Origin: Limonium bicolor
Taxonomy: Eukaryota > Streptophyta > Magnoliopsida > Caryophyllales > Plumbaginaceae
DNA: 64,000 bases
Assembly: GCA_023374045.1 (NCBI GenBank)
Contig: CM041776.1
Span: 278,172,039 to 278,236,038, forward strand
Reading direction: 5' to 3'
The translations under genes and the position numbers were made by a program. The notes under the pieces are model-generated. The model had not been told where the DNA came from. It saw nothing but the letters and a program-made list of their open reading frames with translations, and searched no databases. How positions within the stretch are numbered: the first letter of the stretch is position 1; every line of letters starts with the position of its first letter. Positions 11,013 to 20,655 of this stretch are shown one piece after another.

Positions 11013-13601
11013 TGAAATACCCCTAAATTTCAAAATACATAATTATATAGTTTATATGTATATCATATAGATTACAAGTATATTATATAGTTTATAAGTA
11101 CGTTATATTATTTACAAGCAAATTATATAGTATTTAATAAAGGTGGTTCGTATTAATAAATAATCCGTTTTGAAAATAAGACGGTTATGATTTTGATGTC
11201 ATAATATGATCCATGTGTATGTTCTATTATTTTAGTGTATTTATTTGTTTATAATAATGATAGTGTTGATTTTATTACATACACTTAATAAGTTAGTTTT
11301 ACCATATGTCGGTGACATCTTTTGGTATTTTCTTAAATACCCCTAAATTTTAAATACATTTATTTTCTAGTTTACAAATATATTATATAGTTTGCGAGCA
11401 TATTATACAGTATTTAATAAAGACAATGCGTTTAATAAAATAATCTGTTTTAAAACTATGGTAGTGGTGATTTTTATCTTCGTATTAATGATCCTTGTAT
11501 TTCTCTAGCTAACTCGGTATATTTATTAATTACAAGTGGAGTAATAATAATAAGGATATGATTCAAATAATATTGTTGATTCAAAGTACATCTATTATAT
11601 AGTTTAGTAGTATATTAGTTCGCAAGTATAATAAGTAGTTTTGAGGATTATACTATGATTTACGAGCATGTTATATAGTATTTAATAAAAATGATTCATT
11701 TTAATAAATAACCCGATTCAAAATACTTCGGTTATGATTTTTGATGTAATAATATGATCCAATGTATTTCGTATTATTTTAGTGTATTTATTTGTTTATA
11801 ACTTATTATAATAATGATAGTTTGATTTAATTACACACACTAAATAAGTTAGTGTTAGTATATGTCGGTTACACCTTTTGGTATTTTCTGATTTTATTTA
11901 GTTAATCACTTTAAACTTTCCATATTTCCAACTCCATTTATTAAATCATCTTTACCTCTTCACATTTCCTAACTTCTAATTTCCTATTCATTAAAAGGTT
12001 TAATATTCTTTATTGATTGAATAATTAATTTATGTATTAATTAAACAGTTTATATTCCTCGCTCTTCAGTTACCCTCGGCCTCCTATATATATACGCTCA
12101 TTTGATGTTCCATTTTATCCACCCATCCTCTATACTCGAATACCTCTCTTCTCATCTAGACTAAAAAAAAATTCCTTCTATGTCGCGCCTCCTTTCTCTA
12201 TATCATAGATTCAAAAAGAAAAAAATCTCTCTTCTCACACATACAGAAAAGGAAAAGATGAAAAAAAGGATCAATTAGTTTTCTTTTTCTATCTTGGGCG
12301 GCGACAATATGAAGTAACGGTAGCATGTAGTAGCAGCTAGAGTTGTTTCTTAAATCGGTGCCAAAATGTGTAAACGAAGAGTAGTGACTAATTATATGTT
12401 TGGTGGGTGCAAATGATAGTGTTCTTTTTGAGGTAAGTTACTGCGTTCACTAATTTTGTATTAGCTGCGTAAAATAAATCTTTTTGTAGTGGTTGTGATT
12501 CTTGTCTGTGAGTGACTATTATTTTGGAAATGAAATGTTTATGATAATGATTACTGGAAATATTAAAGTGCGCGGTTTATTTTATGGTAAATAATTGAGT
12601 ATTATTTTTAGAGGAGAGATGAATGTGAAATGTTAATGATATGATTATGTGGAATTGTAATTATTTAGTCATGATTATTGTGGCATGATTGAGTTTTGGT
12701 GGTATATGTGGATTATAATGAGATTATAAGCTGAATAATAACAATGAATAAAGGAATTATAAGGAAGAGTATACCATGGTACATGTGGGCCGTATTAGAA
12801 CACATGGATGAGATGATAAATGCGGGCCGCATTAGGACGCATAAGTTTGAGATACTGTGGGCCGCACTAGGACACAGTTAGCCCTAGATCTACTCCTTAG
12901 TCCTTTGAACTATTGGGGGGTGTGCACACTTAAGGATTTAGTGGTTTGGTTGGATTCCCGGCTGCGTGTTGGGGTCCGGGTTACAGCTGCGTGTTGTACC
13001 CAAAGAGAAAGCAAAGTTGTTTTGTCCTGGCTGTGCGTTGGGACAAGGAAGATAATTAAAATAATCTGACTAATATATTTTGGGTTACTAAAGAAATCCA
13101 ATGTGAAGTATTTTACAGTTATGATAATTTTGTTGCTGTGTGTTAATATTGTTGAAATGTGTTGTATGTTGTGTGGTTATATTGTTAAAAATGATTTCTA
13201 AAGAGAAAATGATTTTTACGTGGTGAAGTGGTAGCTTACTCAGTTTTTCTGACTTTATCGTGGCCCTTTCTATGTTTGTTTGGATTTCTGCCACAGGTAC
13301 TGATGAAGTCCTTGGGGTTTGGGAAGGCGACTCCACATAGTCTGATTATTTATAGTTGGATTTTATTTTTGGCTTGATAATCCTACATTTGTAAGAAATT
13401 ATTTTCATAGGCGTTGTATTTACTTTATTAATAATAATAGGTTGTTAGTGAGTTAATTTTTTAGGCCTTAGCACTCGTTTAATTGCGAGTGTGGCAATAA
13501 TGCCCCGGGTTTAGGATTTGATTCCACTGCTTACTAATATTAAACTTGAATTGCAAAAAAAAAAAGACCAAATAAAAGGTTAGAAAATCCGGGATGTTAC
13601 A
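11013..13601 (+). repeat. 3' LTR of the 7717 gypsy element
   Basis: 2589 bp, matching 7717-10304 nearly base for base with the same triple block, TATA box and GGGCCGCATTAGG repeats. It ends GATGTTACA and is followed by the target duplication GATGC. Confidence 0.95.
12085..12094 (+). promoter_or_regulatory. TATA box in the 3' LTR
   Basis: TATATATATA, one TA unit longer than in the 5' LTR (8789), at the equivalent position. Confidence 0.55.
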
Positions 13602-13606
13602 GATGC

Positions 13607-13654
13607 GATGTAGGAGATGTCTAGTACATTGACAGTGGTTGTTCAAACCACATG
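13607..13654 (+). pseudogene. Copia protease active-site fragment
   Basis: Once the 7717 element and one GATGC are removed, the Gag frame continues here and reads YIDSGCSNHM just before the next insertion. That is the retropepsin DSG active-site motif of copia proteases, with Asp at 13631-13633. A TAG at 13622-13624 stands where copia elements usually have Trp. The fragment is only 48 bp because the next LTR element is inserted after the codon for Met. The protease continues at 18606. Confidence 0.85.
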
Positions 13655-13975
13655 TGATAAGCCACAGACTTATCATATTTTATGTACTAGATTTAGGATT
13701 ATATTTATCTAAATAAGGTTAAGTAGTTAATATTTATGTTATATTATGTATTAAAGTGTATTATTTGTTCAATCTTATGTTTTTATATGTTTTTCATGCA
13801 AGGAAACACTTTTGACGAAAATGTCGGACATAAGGCCGGTTAACTCCAGCGCGGCACAAGCGTGGAGCAGAAAAAGGTGCTATGCCGGGTAAGTTGTCGG
13901 GTACATCTTAGCCGGCACAAGTAAAAAGTTTCCTCAGTTCACCAGAAGTTAGCAGTACATGAAGAGGTGCCTTTT

Positions 13976-14119
13976 GATGAATAAATGCCTTTTGATGAAG
14001 AGGTGTCTTTTGATGAAGAAGTGTCTTTTGATGAAGAGGTGTCTTTTGATGAAGAGGTGTCTCATGGTGAAAAGGTGTCTCATGGTGAAGAGGTGTCTCA
14101 TGGTGAAGAGGTGTCTTTT
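13976..14119 (+). repeat. 18-bp minisatellite, 8 units (left LTR)
   Basis: Units of the type GATGAAGAGGTGTCTTTT, with later units GGTGAAGAGGTGTCTCAT. Because 18 is a multiple of three, all frames stay open and produce repeats such as DEEVSF; these are not credible proteins. Confidence 0.95.
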
Positions 14120-14301
14120 AGTTGGAAAGATGTCTTTTGGATGAGAAGACACTATGGAAAGACATCATTTGGTGATGTGTCTTTCCATACCAATACAACT
14201 AGGGTAAAATGTATCTTTTTGCTAAAGACATGTCTTGAAGGTGTATCTTTATGGAAAGACATCATTTAAGATATGTCTTTCCATAGAATCACTTCCAACA
14301 C

Positions 14302-14310
14302 CTATAAATA
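14302..14310 (+). promoter_or_regulatory. TATA box, left LTR of the 13655 element
   Basis: CTATAAATACCC followed about 40 bp later by ACACTTCAACATTC, a standard LTR promoter layout. The equivalent site in the right LTR is at 17593-17600. Confidence 0.7.
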
Positions 14311-14570
14311 CCCTTCCCATGTGGTCATTTGAGAACACACTTCAACATTCATATACACTCCATTTCCGCCTCAATTCCATATGTTGGTGTCCAAGGAAGT
14401 TCTGCCCGATCATCCACGCGAAGAGAAGGAATCTCCTTTGGGTTGAGGCTATGGCCATTTCCTTAGTCCTTCTGTGTTTTCTTCTTGCATTTGGTGTAGA
14501 TGGTTGAGTAGGAATTCTTTGTCTTCTCTGGTTAGAAATGGTTCTCTTTGTAAACGTACTATGATCACTC

Positions 14571-14576
14571 AATAAA
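14571..14576 (+). terminator. Candidate polyadenylation signal in the left LTR
   Basis: AATAAA about 265 bp downstream of the TATA box, repeated at 17874-17879 in the right LTR. Assigned from motif and position only. Confidence 0.4.
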
Positions 14577-15287
14577 AGATATAAGTTCAACTTGGAATTT
14601 TGTGGTTATTGCAATTAGGAATGAAGTTGCTCCTTCTTCCAAGTACTTCAATTCTGACCTTGGTAAGGCAGAAAGGTTGAGGAATTCCAAGTGGTCTTTC
14701 TATTTGTCTTTTATAACGTAAAGGATGAAATTTAAGGCTTAGAATTCTCCCCCTTTTGGTTCGCTGATTACCTAGATATTGTTAGTTTTCGATAATGATT
14801 AGGGAGTGCTTAGTTTGGCTTCGAACTGGAAGAGTAAATTGACAATTTGAGAAGGTCGGATGGCATGTCGGGTGCAAGACGTCCCCCACATTCAAGGTTC
14901 TTGTCTTTGCCGGGCGCATCTTGTCCGGCATAATATCCGGCAGTACCAAAAGTTGGTTAGTTCGGAATTTATTCTTTTCCCTAGGTGTTCAGTAGTGTTT
15001 TTATGACATTGACCATTCGAATCTGGGGCAGATCATTGTAAATACTATTTTAGATTAGGTTTTAGATAGTTTTTCTTAATTTGTACTTACACACTTACTT
15101 TTCCCCCTTGTTATAGAATAGGCTTTTGCCCGGATTAGGACTAGTTTTCTATAAGTCCCTTGGGTATGATTCTCTCGGTCGTAATATATTTACACTATAC
15201 TCCGACCGGGTTTTTATTTGCTACCCGTAGTAGAGTTGTAGGTTTAGTTTTTTATTCTTTTTATATATAGTTTTATCCTACAATTTT

Positions 15288-16891
15288 ATTCTTTTATATG
15301 TATAGTTTTTTTTTAGTTTTTCTTAATTTATTACATATCTTGTCCTTATTCCTAGATCATTTTTTTATTTTTGTTATATTATTTTCTTTCTTTATTTATT
15401 TACTATAAAATATTATAATGTTTTTGTGTTGCTCCTCCTAAGTTAAATAAGGTGAATGCATCTCCGATCGCATAATCTTCATGAAGATTTATCTGACCGC
15501 GATCAGGAGACAAAGAAGACATTTCTTCATTCCTTAAGGCAACGATGAAACCAACAAACGCACTCCCTGCACAAATGGAATCAAAAACCACCTGCGAATG
15601 GCAAGAACTCTCTTCCTCAGCAGGCAAATGTGGTTAGTGCACGACCACACACCTAGTCCACTGAATTTCAAGATTTTACAACGCCTGTGAGATTGGAAAT
15701 GCAAAAGATCTGGACCATTCGCATGGAGCATAAGTCAATGCAGTTGCAAATGCAGCAACTTTTTGCTCAACTATGACCGTCTGGTCAACTCCAGTCTCTA
15801 ACGCCAACATGATCAACGGGAGTATGCGCGATCGGTCATAATCTCTTCCCAGATCTTTAATCATTCGCCAAGTAGCCAAAAGGCTAAGTGTAGGGCAGCC
15901 CCCACACGTCTAATCTTCTTTCACCACAGGGGAGTCATTTTCTTCTTAATTACTTTTAATTTTCTTTATTACAGTCTTTCTTTATTTATTTTCTTTTTTT
16001 CTTTCGAACACTGGGGACAGTGCTCCTGCCAAGTGTAGGGCAGAGATCCCCCCTTAAAAAATAAGTTTTTATTTATAATATGCATAAGTTGTGAGTTTTA
16101 TCAATATTTTACTAAGCTTTTTGCATGTTTTTGATTGAGATGAGATTAGGAATGAATAAATGTTTGTTCTCTCAAGAGGTAAGCTTTCTAATGATTCGTA
16201 GATTCGTGTTTTTAACTTCTTGATTCTTTTTATTTAAACATGAGTACTTGATCTTTCTCCTAATTCTTTCCTTTATGTACTTCTGGGTATTATTTTCTTT
16301 CCTTTTTCAAACTGTGAAAAATCTTTTGGGTGAAAATCTTAAAAAGGGTTTTTGTGCAAAAAAAAAGAAGAAGAAAAAAAAGAAAAAAATCTTCTTCCAA
16401 AGCAAAAAACATTATATTCCTTGAGGTTACAAAAAAAGTGCCTCAGAATAAAAGCAAGAAACGAGAGTTTTTCCTTTTATTTTTCTCCTAAATTCCCCGT
16501 TCTTCAATGCAGAAAAAAATCATGGTTGATTCAGAAACCCTTCCAAAATAGGGCTGAATATAAATACCATCGATGAGTGTCTTGGCCACATTCAGAAACT
16601 CTTGAAAAATGGAGTTGAATGATGGAAACCGGAAAAATGAGAGATTACAAAAATCCCTTATGCAAAATAGCCCAAAAGTTTTTGATCGGTCTTGAAAATT
16701 CTTTGCTTTTATACCCATTCGTATGTTTCTGATGGAATAAGGAGGTTTAAGTGATACTTGTGGATTAGAGTCATATAGTTGAGAATATTTATCTAATTGT
16801 GATTCTAAAGTCTATCTGTTTTGTGCATAAGTAATTACTCCTTCTTAATCTAATTTTGCTTGAGGACTAGCAAAAGGTAAGTGTAGGGCCT
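15288..16891 (+). other. Non-coding interior of the 13655 element
   Basis: No retroviral domain is recognisable in any frame. Open frames of 65-76 codons on either strand (15403-15879, 16352-16718) look spurious. Two copies of a GTGTAGGGC motif preceded by AAG (near 15888 and 16035), a CACTGGGGACAGTG motif and a final AGCAAAAGGTAAGTGTAGGG (16870-16889) are the only retrotransposon-like signals. A primer binding site is not seen where it should be. Confidence 0.7.
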
Positions 16892-17212
16892 TGATAAGCC
16901 GCGGACTTATCATATTTTATGTACTAGATTTAGGATTATATTTATCTAAATAAGGTTAAGTAGTTAATATTTATGTTATATTATGTATTAAAGTGTATTA
17001 TTTTTTCAATCTTATGTTTTTATATGTTTTTCATGCAAGGAAACACTTTTAACCAAAATGTCGGACATAAGGCCGGTTAACTCCTGCACGGCACAAGCGT
17101 GGAGCAGAAAAAGGTGCTATGCCGGTTAAGTTGCCGGGTACATCCTAGCCGGCACAAGTAAAAAGTTTCATCAATTCACCAGAAGTTAGCAGTACATGAA
17201 GAGGTGCCTTTT

Positions 17213-17410
17213 GATGAAGAAATGCCTTTTGATGAAGAGGTGTCTTTTGATGAAGAGGTGTCTTTTGATGAAGAAATGCCTTTTGATGAAGAGGTGTCTT
17301 TTGATGAAGAAGTGTCTTTTGATGAAGAGGTGTCTCATGGTGAAAAGGTGTCTCATGGTGAAGAGGTGTCTTATGATGAAAAGGTGTCTCATGGTGAAGA
17401 GGTGTCTTTT
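17213..17410 (+). repeat. 18-bp minisatellite, 11 units (right LTR)
   Basis: Same unit as 13976-14119 but with 11 instead of 8 copies, so the array changed length after the element inserted. Confidence 0.95.
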
Positions 17411-17592
17411 AGTTGGAAAGATGTCTTTTGGATGAGAAGACACTATGGAAAGACATCATTTGGTGATGTGTCTTTCCATACCAATACAACTAGGGTAAAA
17501 GGTATCTTTTTGCTAAAGACATGTCTTGAAGGTGTATCTTTATGGAAAGACATCATTTAAGATATGTCTTTCCATAGAATCACTTCCAACAC

Positions 17593-17600
17593 CTATAAAT
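17593..17600 (+). promoter_or_regulatory. TATA box, right LTR of the 13655 element
   Basis: CTATAAATACCC at the position equivalent to 14302. Confidence 0.65.
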
Positions 17601-18605
17601 ACCCTTCCCATGTGGTCATTTGAGAACACACTTCAACATTCATATACACTCCATTCATTACTCCATTTCCGCCTCCATTCCATATGTTGGTGTCCAAGGA
17701 AGTTCTGCCTGATCATCCACGCGAAGAGAAGGAATCTCCTTTGGGTTGAGGCTATGACCATTTCCTTAGTCCTTCTGTGTTTTCTTCTTGCATTTGGTGT
17801 AGATGGTTGAGTAGGAATTCTTTGTCTTCTCTGGTTAGAAATGGTTCTCTTTGTAAACGTACTATGATCACTCAATAAAAGATATAAGTTCAACTTGGAA
17901 TTTTGTGGTTATTGCAATTAGGAATGAAGTTGCTCCTTCTTCCAAGTACTTCAATTCTGACCTTGGTAAGGCAGAAAGGTTGAGGAATTCCAAGTGGTCT
18001 TTCTATTTGTCTTTTATAACATAAAGGATGAAATTTAAGGCTTAGAATTCTCCCCTTTTCGGTTCGTTGATTACCTAGATATTGTTAGTTTTCGATAATG
18101 ATTAGGGAGTGCTTAGTTCGACTTCGAACTGGAAGAGTAAATTGTCATTTTGAGAAGGCCGGATGGCATGTCGGATGCAAGACGTCCCCCACATTCAAGG
18201 TTCTTGTCTTTGCCAGGCGCATCTTGTCCGGCATAATATCCGGTAGTACCAAAAGTTGGTTAGTTCAGAATTTATTCTTTTCCCTTGGTGTTCATTAGTG
18301 TTTTTATGATGTTGGCCATTCGAATCTGGGGCAGATCATTGTAAATACTATTTTAGATTAGGTTTTAGATAGTTTTTACTAATTTGTACTTACACACTTA
18401 CTTTTCCCCCTTGTTATAGAATAGGCTTTTGCCCGGATTAGGACTAGTTTTCTATAAGTCCCTTGGGTACGATTCTCTCAGTTGTAATATATTTACACTA
18501 TACTCCGACTGGGTTTTTATTTGCTACCCGTAGTAGAGTTGTACGTTTAGTTTTTTATTCTTTTTATATATAGTTTTATCCTACAATTTTCCTTTTAGCA
18601 ACATG

Positions 18606-18919
18606 TCAAGCAAATGATTCATGTTCAAGGAACTGGATGAAACAAAGAAGAGCAAGGTCCGAATTGGTGATGGAAAACAATTGGAAGTGGAAGGCAAAGG
18701 TACTGTTGCAATCACCACAGAGCAAGGTAATACTAAACTCCTGTGTGCTGTATAATATGTTCCAGACTTAGCCCATAATTTGTTAAGTGTGGGGTAACTT
18801 CTTCAATCTGGCTATATTGTGAAGTTTGAGAGTGAAGTCTGTTTAATTTGTGACAAGGCTAAAGAGATTGTTGTAAGAATTCCTATGGGAAAGAACATAA
18901 TGTTTCCGCTTGATTTATC
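18606..18919 (+). pseudogene. Copia protease C-terminal part and pre-integrase linker
   Basis: In the frame continuing from 13652-13654 it reads a copia protease body (for example VRIGDGKQLEVEGKGTVAI, then VPDLAHNLLSVG), with TGA at 18615 and two TAA codons further on. The VRIGDG and YVPDLAHNLLSV motifs are characteristic of copia proteases, which cut the polyprotein. A frameshift near 18918-18940 separates it from the integrase frame. Confidence 0.85.
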
Positions 18920-19849
18920 ATGAGCAGGGCACTGGCAGTAAAGGGAGATGATGATGCAAAGCGCTGGCATCTAAGGTACGGGCATCTGAACATTCAAGGA
19001 CTGAAACTGTTGTGCTTGAAAGGGATGGTGCAGGGACTTCCCAAGATAGGAGAGCTCGAATTTTGTGAAAGCTGTGTCTACGGCAAGCAGTCAAAAGGTT
19101 CATTCCCAACCGGCAAGGCGTGGAGAGCAAGCACTTGTATAGAACTTCTTCATACCGATCTGTGCGGACCAATGCAAGCATTGTCGCTTGGAGGCAGTAA
19201 GTACTTCCTGCTCATAACTGATGACTATAGCAGGATGAGCTGGGTATACTTTCTGAAAACTAAATCTGAAGCTTTGGATAATTTCAAGAGTTTTAAGATT
19301 ATGGCTGAGAAGCGATCAGGATTGTGTGTGAAGGCCTTAAGAACTGATCATGGAGGGGAATTCTTGTCACATGAATTTGCCAAGTTTTGTGATAAGCAAG
19401 AAATCAGGAGAGAGCGTACTGCACCGTATACCCCAGAGCAAAACGGAGTGGCCGAACGCAAGAATAGGACAATGGTTGAAATGACACGATGTATGCTCAA
19501 GGCAAGAGGAATGCCGAATACTTTATGGAGTGAAGCCGTAGCCACTGCTATCTACATCTTGAATGTCTCTCCTACTAAGGCAGTCATGAATATGACACCA
19601 TTCAAAGCATGGAGGGAAAAAAAGCTTACTGTAAGACATCTCAGAACTTTCGGTTGTGTTGCCTATGCTCATGTTGATCTAAGATCAAAGCTTGATGATA
19701 AGGCAGTAAAATGTGTGTTCATTGGTTATGCAACTCAGTCAAAAGCCTACAGATTGTCTAACCCCTCCACAGACAAGATCATTGTTAGTAGGAATGTGAC
19801 TTTCAATGAAGATACAGGCTCAAGCAGCCCCTCAAGTCCTTCTAGTTAG
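18920..19849 (+). pseudogene. Copia integrase (GAG-pre-integrase zinc finger plus DD35E core)
   Basis: This open stretch of 309 codons is the best preserved part of the copia. Residues H17, H22, C49 and C52 form the HHCC zinc finger (motif WHLRYGHLN, then CESCVYGK). The catalytic core has D80 (HTDLCGP), D143 (LRTDHGGEF) and E179 (NGVAERKN), with exactly 35 residues between D143 and E179. It ends with the GKQ-like C-terminal part (CVFIGYATQSKAYRL) and stops at a TAG inside the usual Ser-rich linker to RT. Integrase would insert the cDNA into host DNA. The ATG at 18920 is internal to the polyprotein, not a true start, and the product cannot be released without the protease. Confidence 0.93.
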
Positions 19850-20655
19850 AATTCATCAAACTCGTCAAACGGTTCCACACCGATTAGATTGAGAGATCTG
19901 GCAGACATCTATTGAAACTACGATTTTGCACTTATCTCCTCTGATCCAACTAGCTTCGATGAAGCAAAGAAGAAGAGTGAGTGGCAAGCTGCTATGGAAG
20001 AAGAGATGAGTGCCATAAGGAGGAATGAAACTTGGGAGCTAATGGAACTTCCACAAGGAAAGAGTGTGATCGGAATAAAGTGGGTGTTTAGAACAAAATA
20101 CAATACAGATGGCAGCATTGTGAAGCATAAGGAACGATTAGTTGCCAAGGGGTATGCTCAGCGAGAGGGAATTGACTTTGAAGAAACATTCTCTCTGGTT
20201 GCAAGGTTCGAAACGGTGAGGACTATTCTTGCTCTGACTGCATAGTGGAAGCTGAAAATTTTTCAGATTGATGTGAAATCGGCCTTCCTGAATGGGGTGC
20301 TTCAAGAAGAAGTCTTTGTGGAGCAACCACAAGGTTTTACTAAGGAAGGAGAAGAGAGCAAGGTATACAAGTTAAAGAAGGCTCTTTATGGATTAAACAA
20401 GCTCCAAGAGCTTGGTATAGCAAAATCGATTCTTTCTTTCAGAAGAATCAGTTTCAGAGAAGTGAAAACGAGCCAACCTTATATGTTAAAAGAGAAGATA
20501 TAGGTGAATTTATTGTTGAGTGCTTATATGTTGATGACATTATTTATTTCAGCTCCTCACAGAAATTATTGAATGAGTTTAAACTCTCCATGATGGGAGA
20601 ATTTGAGATGACTGATTTAGGAGAGCTGTAGTACTTCCTTGGGCTGGAGGTCAGG
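19850..20655 (+). pseudogene. Copia reverse transcriptase, N-terminal two thirds
   Basis: In the same frame as the integrase, past stops at 19847 and about 19912, a copia RT (RVT_2) starts with EWQAAMEEEMSAIRRNETWE and continues through GIKWVFRTKYNTDGSIVKHK and QIDVKSAFLNGVLQEEVFVE. There is a TAG at 20242 and a one-base deletion in an A run near 20395, after which the reading moves to the next frame. That frame carries the catalytic YVDD box (20527-20538) and MTDLGEL*YFLG. The minus-strand element at 20656 interrupts it; the rest resumes at 29715. RT copies element RNA into cDNA. Confidence 0.9.

Larger units (their letters stand above)
7717..13601 (+). mobile_element. Long-LTR, short-interior Ty3/gypsy element (non-autonomous), nested in the copia
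   Basis: LTRs of 2588 bp (7717-10304) and 2589 bp (11013-13601) begin TGAAATACCCC and end G(G/A)TGTT(C/A)CA, and are flanked by GATGC on both sides (7712-7716 and 13602-13606). The interior is only 708 bp. It has an initiator-Met primer site at 10308 and a polypurine tract before 11013, but no gag-pol. LTR size, termini and the GGGGACGAAG hairpin before the polypurine tract suggest a chromovirus (Tekay-like) relative. It must have relied on proteins from another element. The insertion lies between the copia zinc knuckle and the copia protease. The LTR pair is nearly identical by eye, so it is younger than its copia host. Confidence 0.93.
13655..15287 (+). repeat. Left LTR of the 13655 element (3' terminus altered)
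   Basis: It aligns with 16892-18590 and is 66 bp shorter. The difference is fully explained by three fewer 18-bp minisatellite units and one 12-bp indel near 14358. After CCTACAATTTT the two LTRs diverge: the right one continues CCTTTTAGCA, the left one ATTCTTTTAT, a local duplicate of sequence 30 bp upstream. Confidence 0.85.
13655..18600 (+). mobile_element. Non-autonomous LTR retrotransposon, Athila/Tat-like, nested in the copia protease
   Basis: LTR copies at 13655-about 15287 and 16892-18600 start TGATAAGCC; the right one ends TTTTAGCA. The flanking copies of ACATG (13650-13654 and 18601-18605) are identical. The interior (about 1.6 kb) has no recognisable gag or pol. AGCAAAAGGTAAGTGTAGGG before the right LTR, and CACTGGGGACAGTG followed by AAGTGTAGGG near 16015-16040, resemble the 3' untranslated region and polypurine tract of Athila/Tat gypsy elements, which is the basis for the family guess. 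No primer binding site is visible after the left LTR, whose last about 10 bp are also changed. Confidence 0.88.
16892..18600 (+). repeat. Right LTR of the 13655 element
   Basis: 1709 bp, TGATAAGCC...TTTTAGCA, followed directly by the target duplication ACATG. It contains an 11-unit minisatellite, a TATA box and AATAAA at positions equivalent to the left LTR. Confidence 0.92.

Noticed and set aside
13949..14269. Repeat-protein-like frames (MKRCLL or DEEVSF repeats), also at 17186-17560
   Set aside because: By-product of the 18-bp minisatellite inside an LTR; the frames do not continue beyond the array in a gene-like way.
15403..15879. Minus-strand frames in the interior of the 13655 element
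   Set aside because: They run opposite to the element's promoter, are short, overlap, and have no motif.
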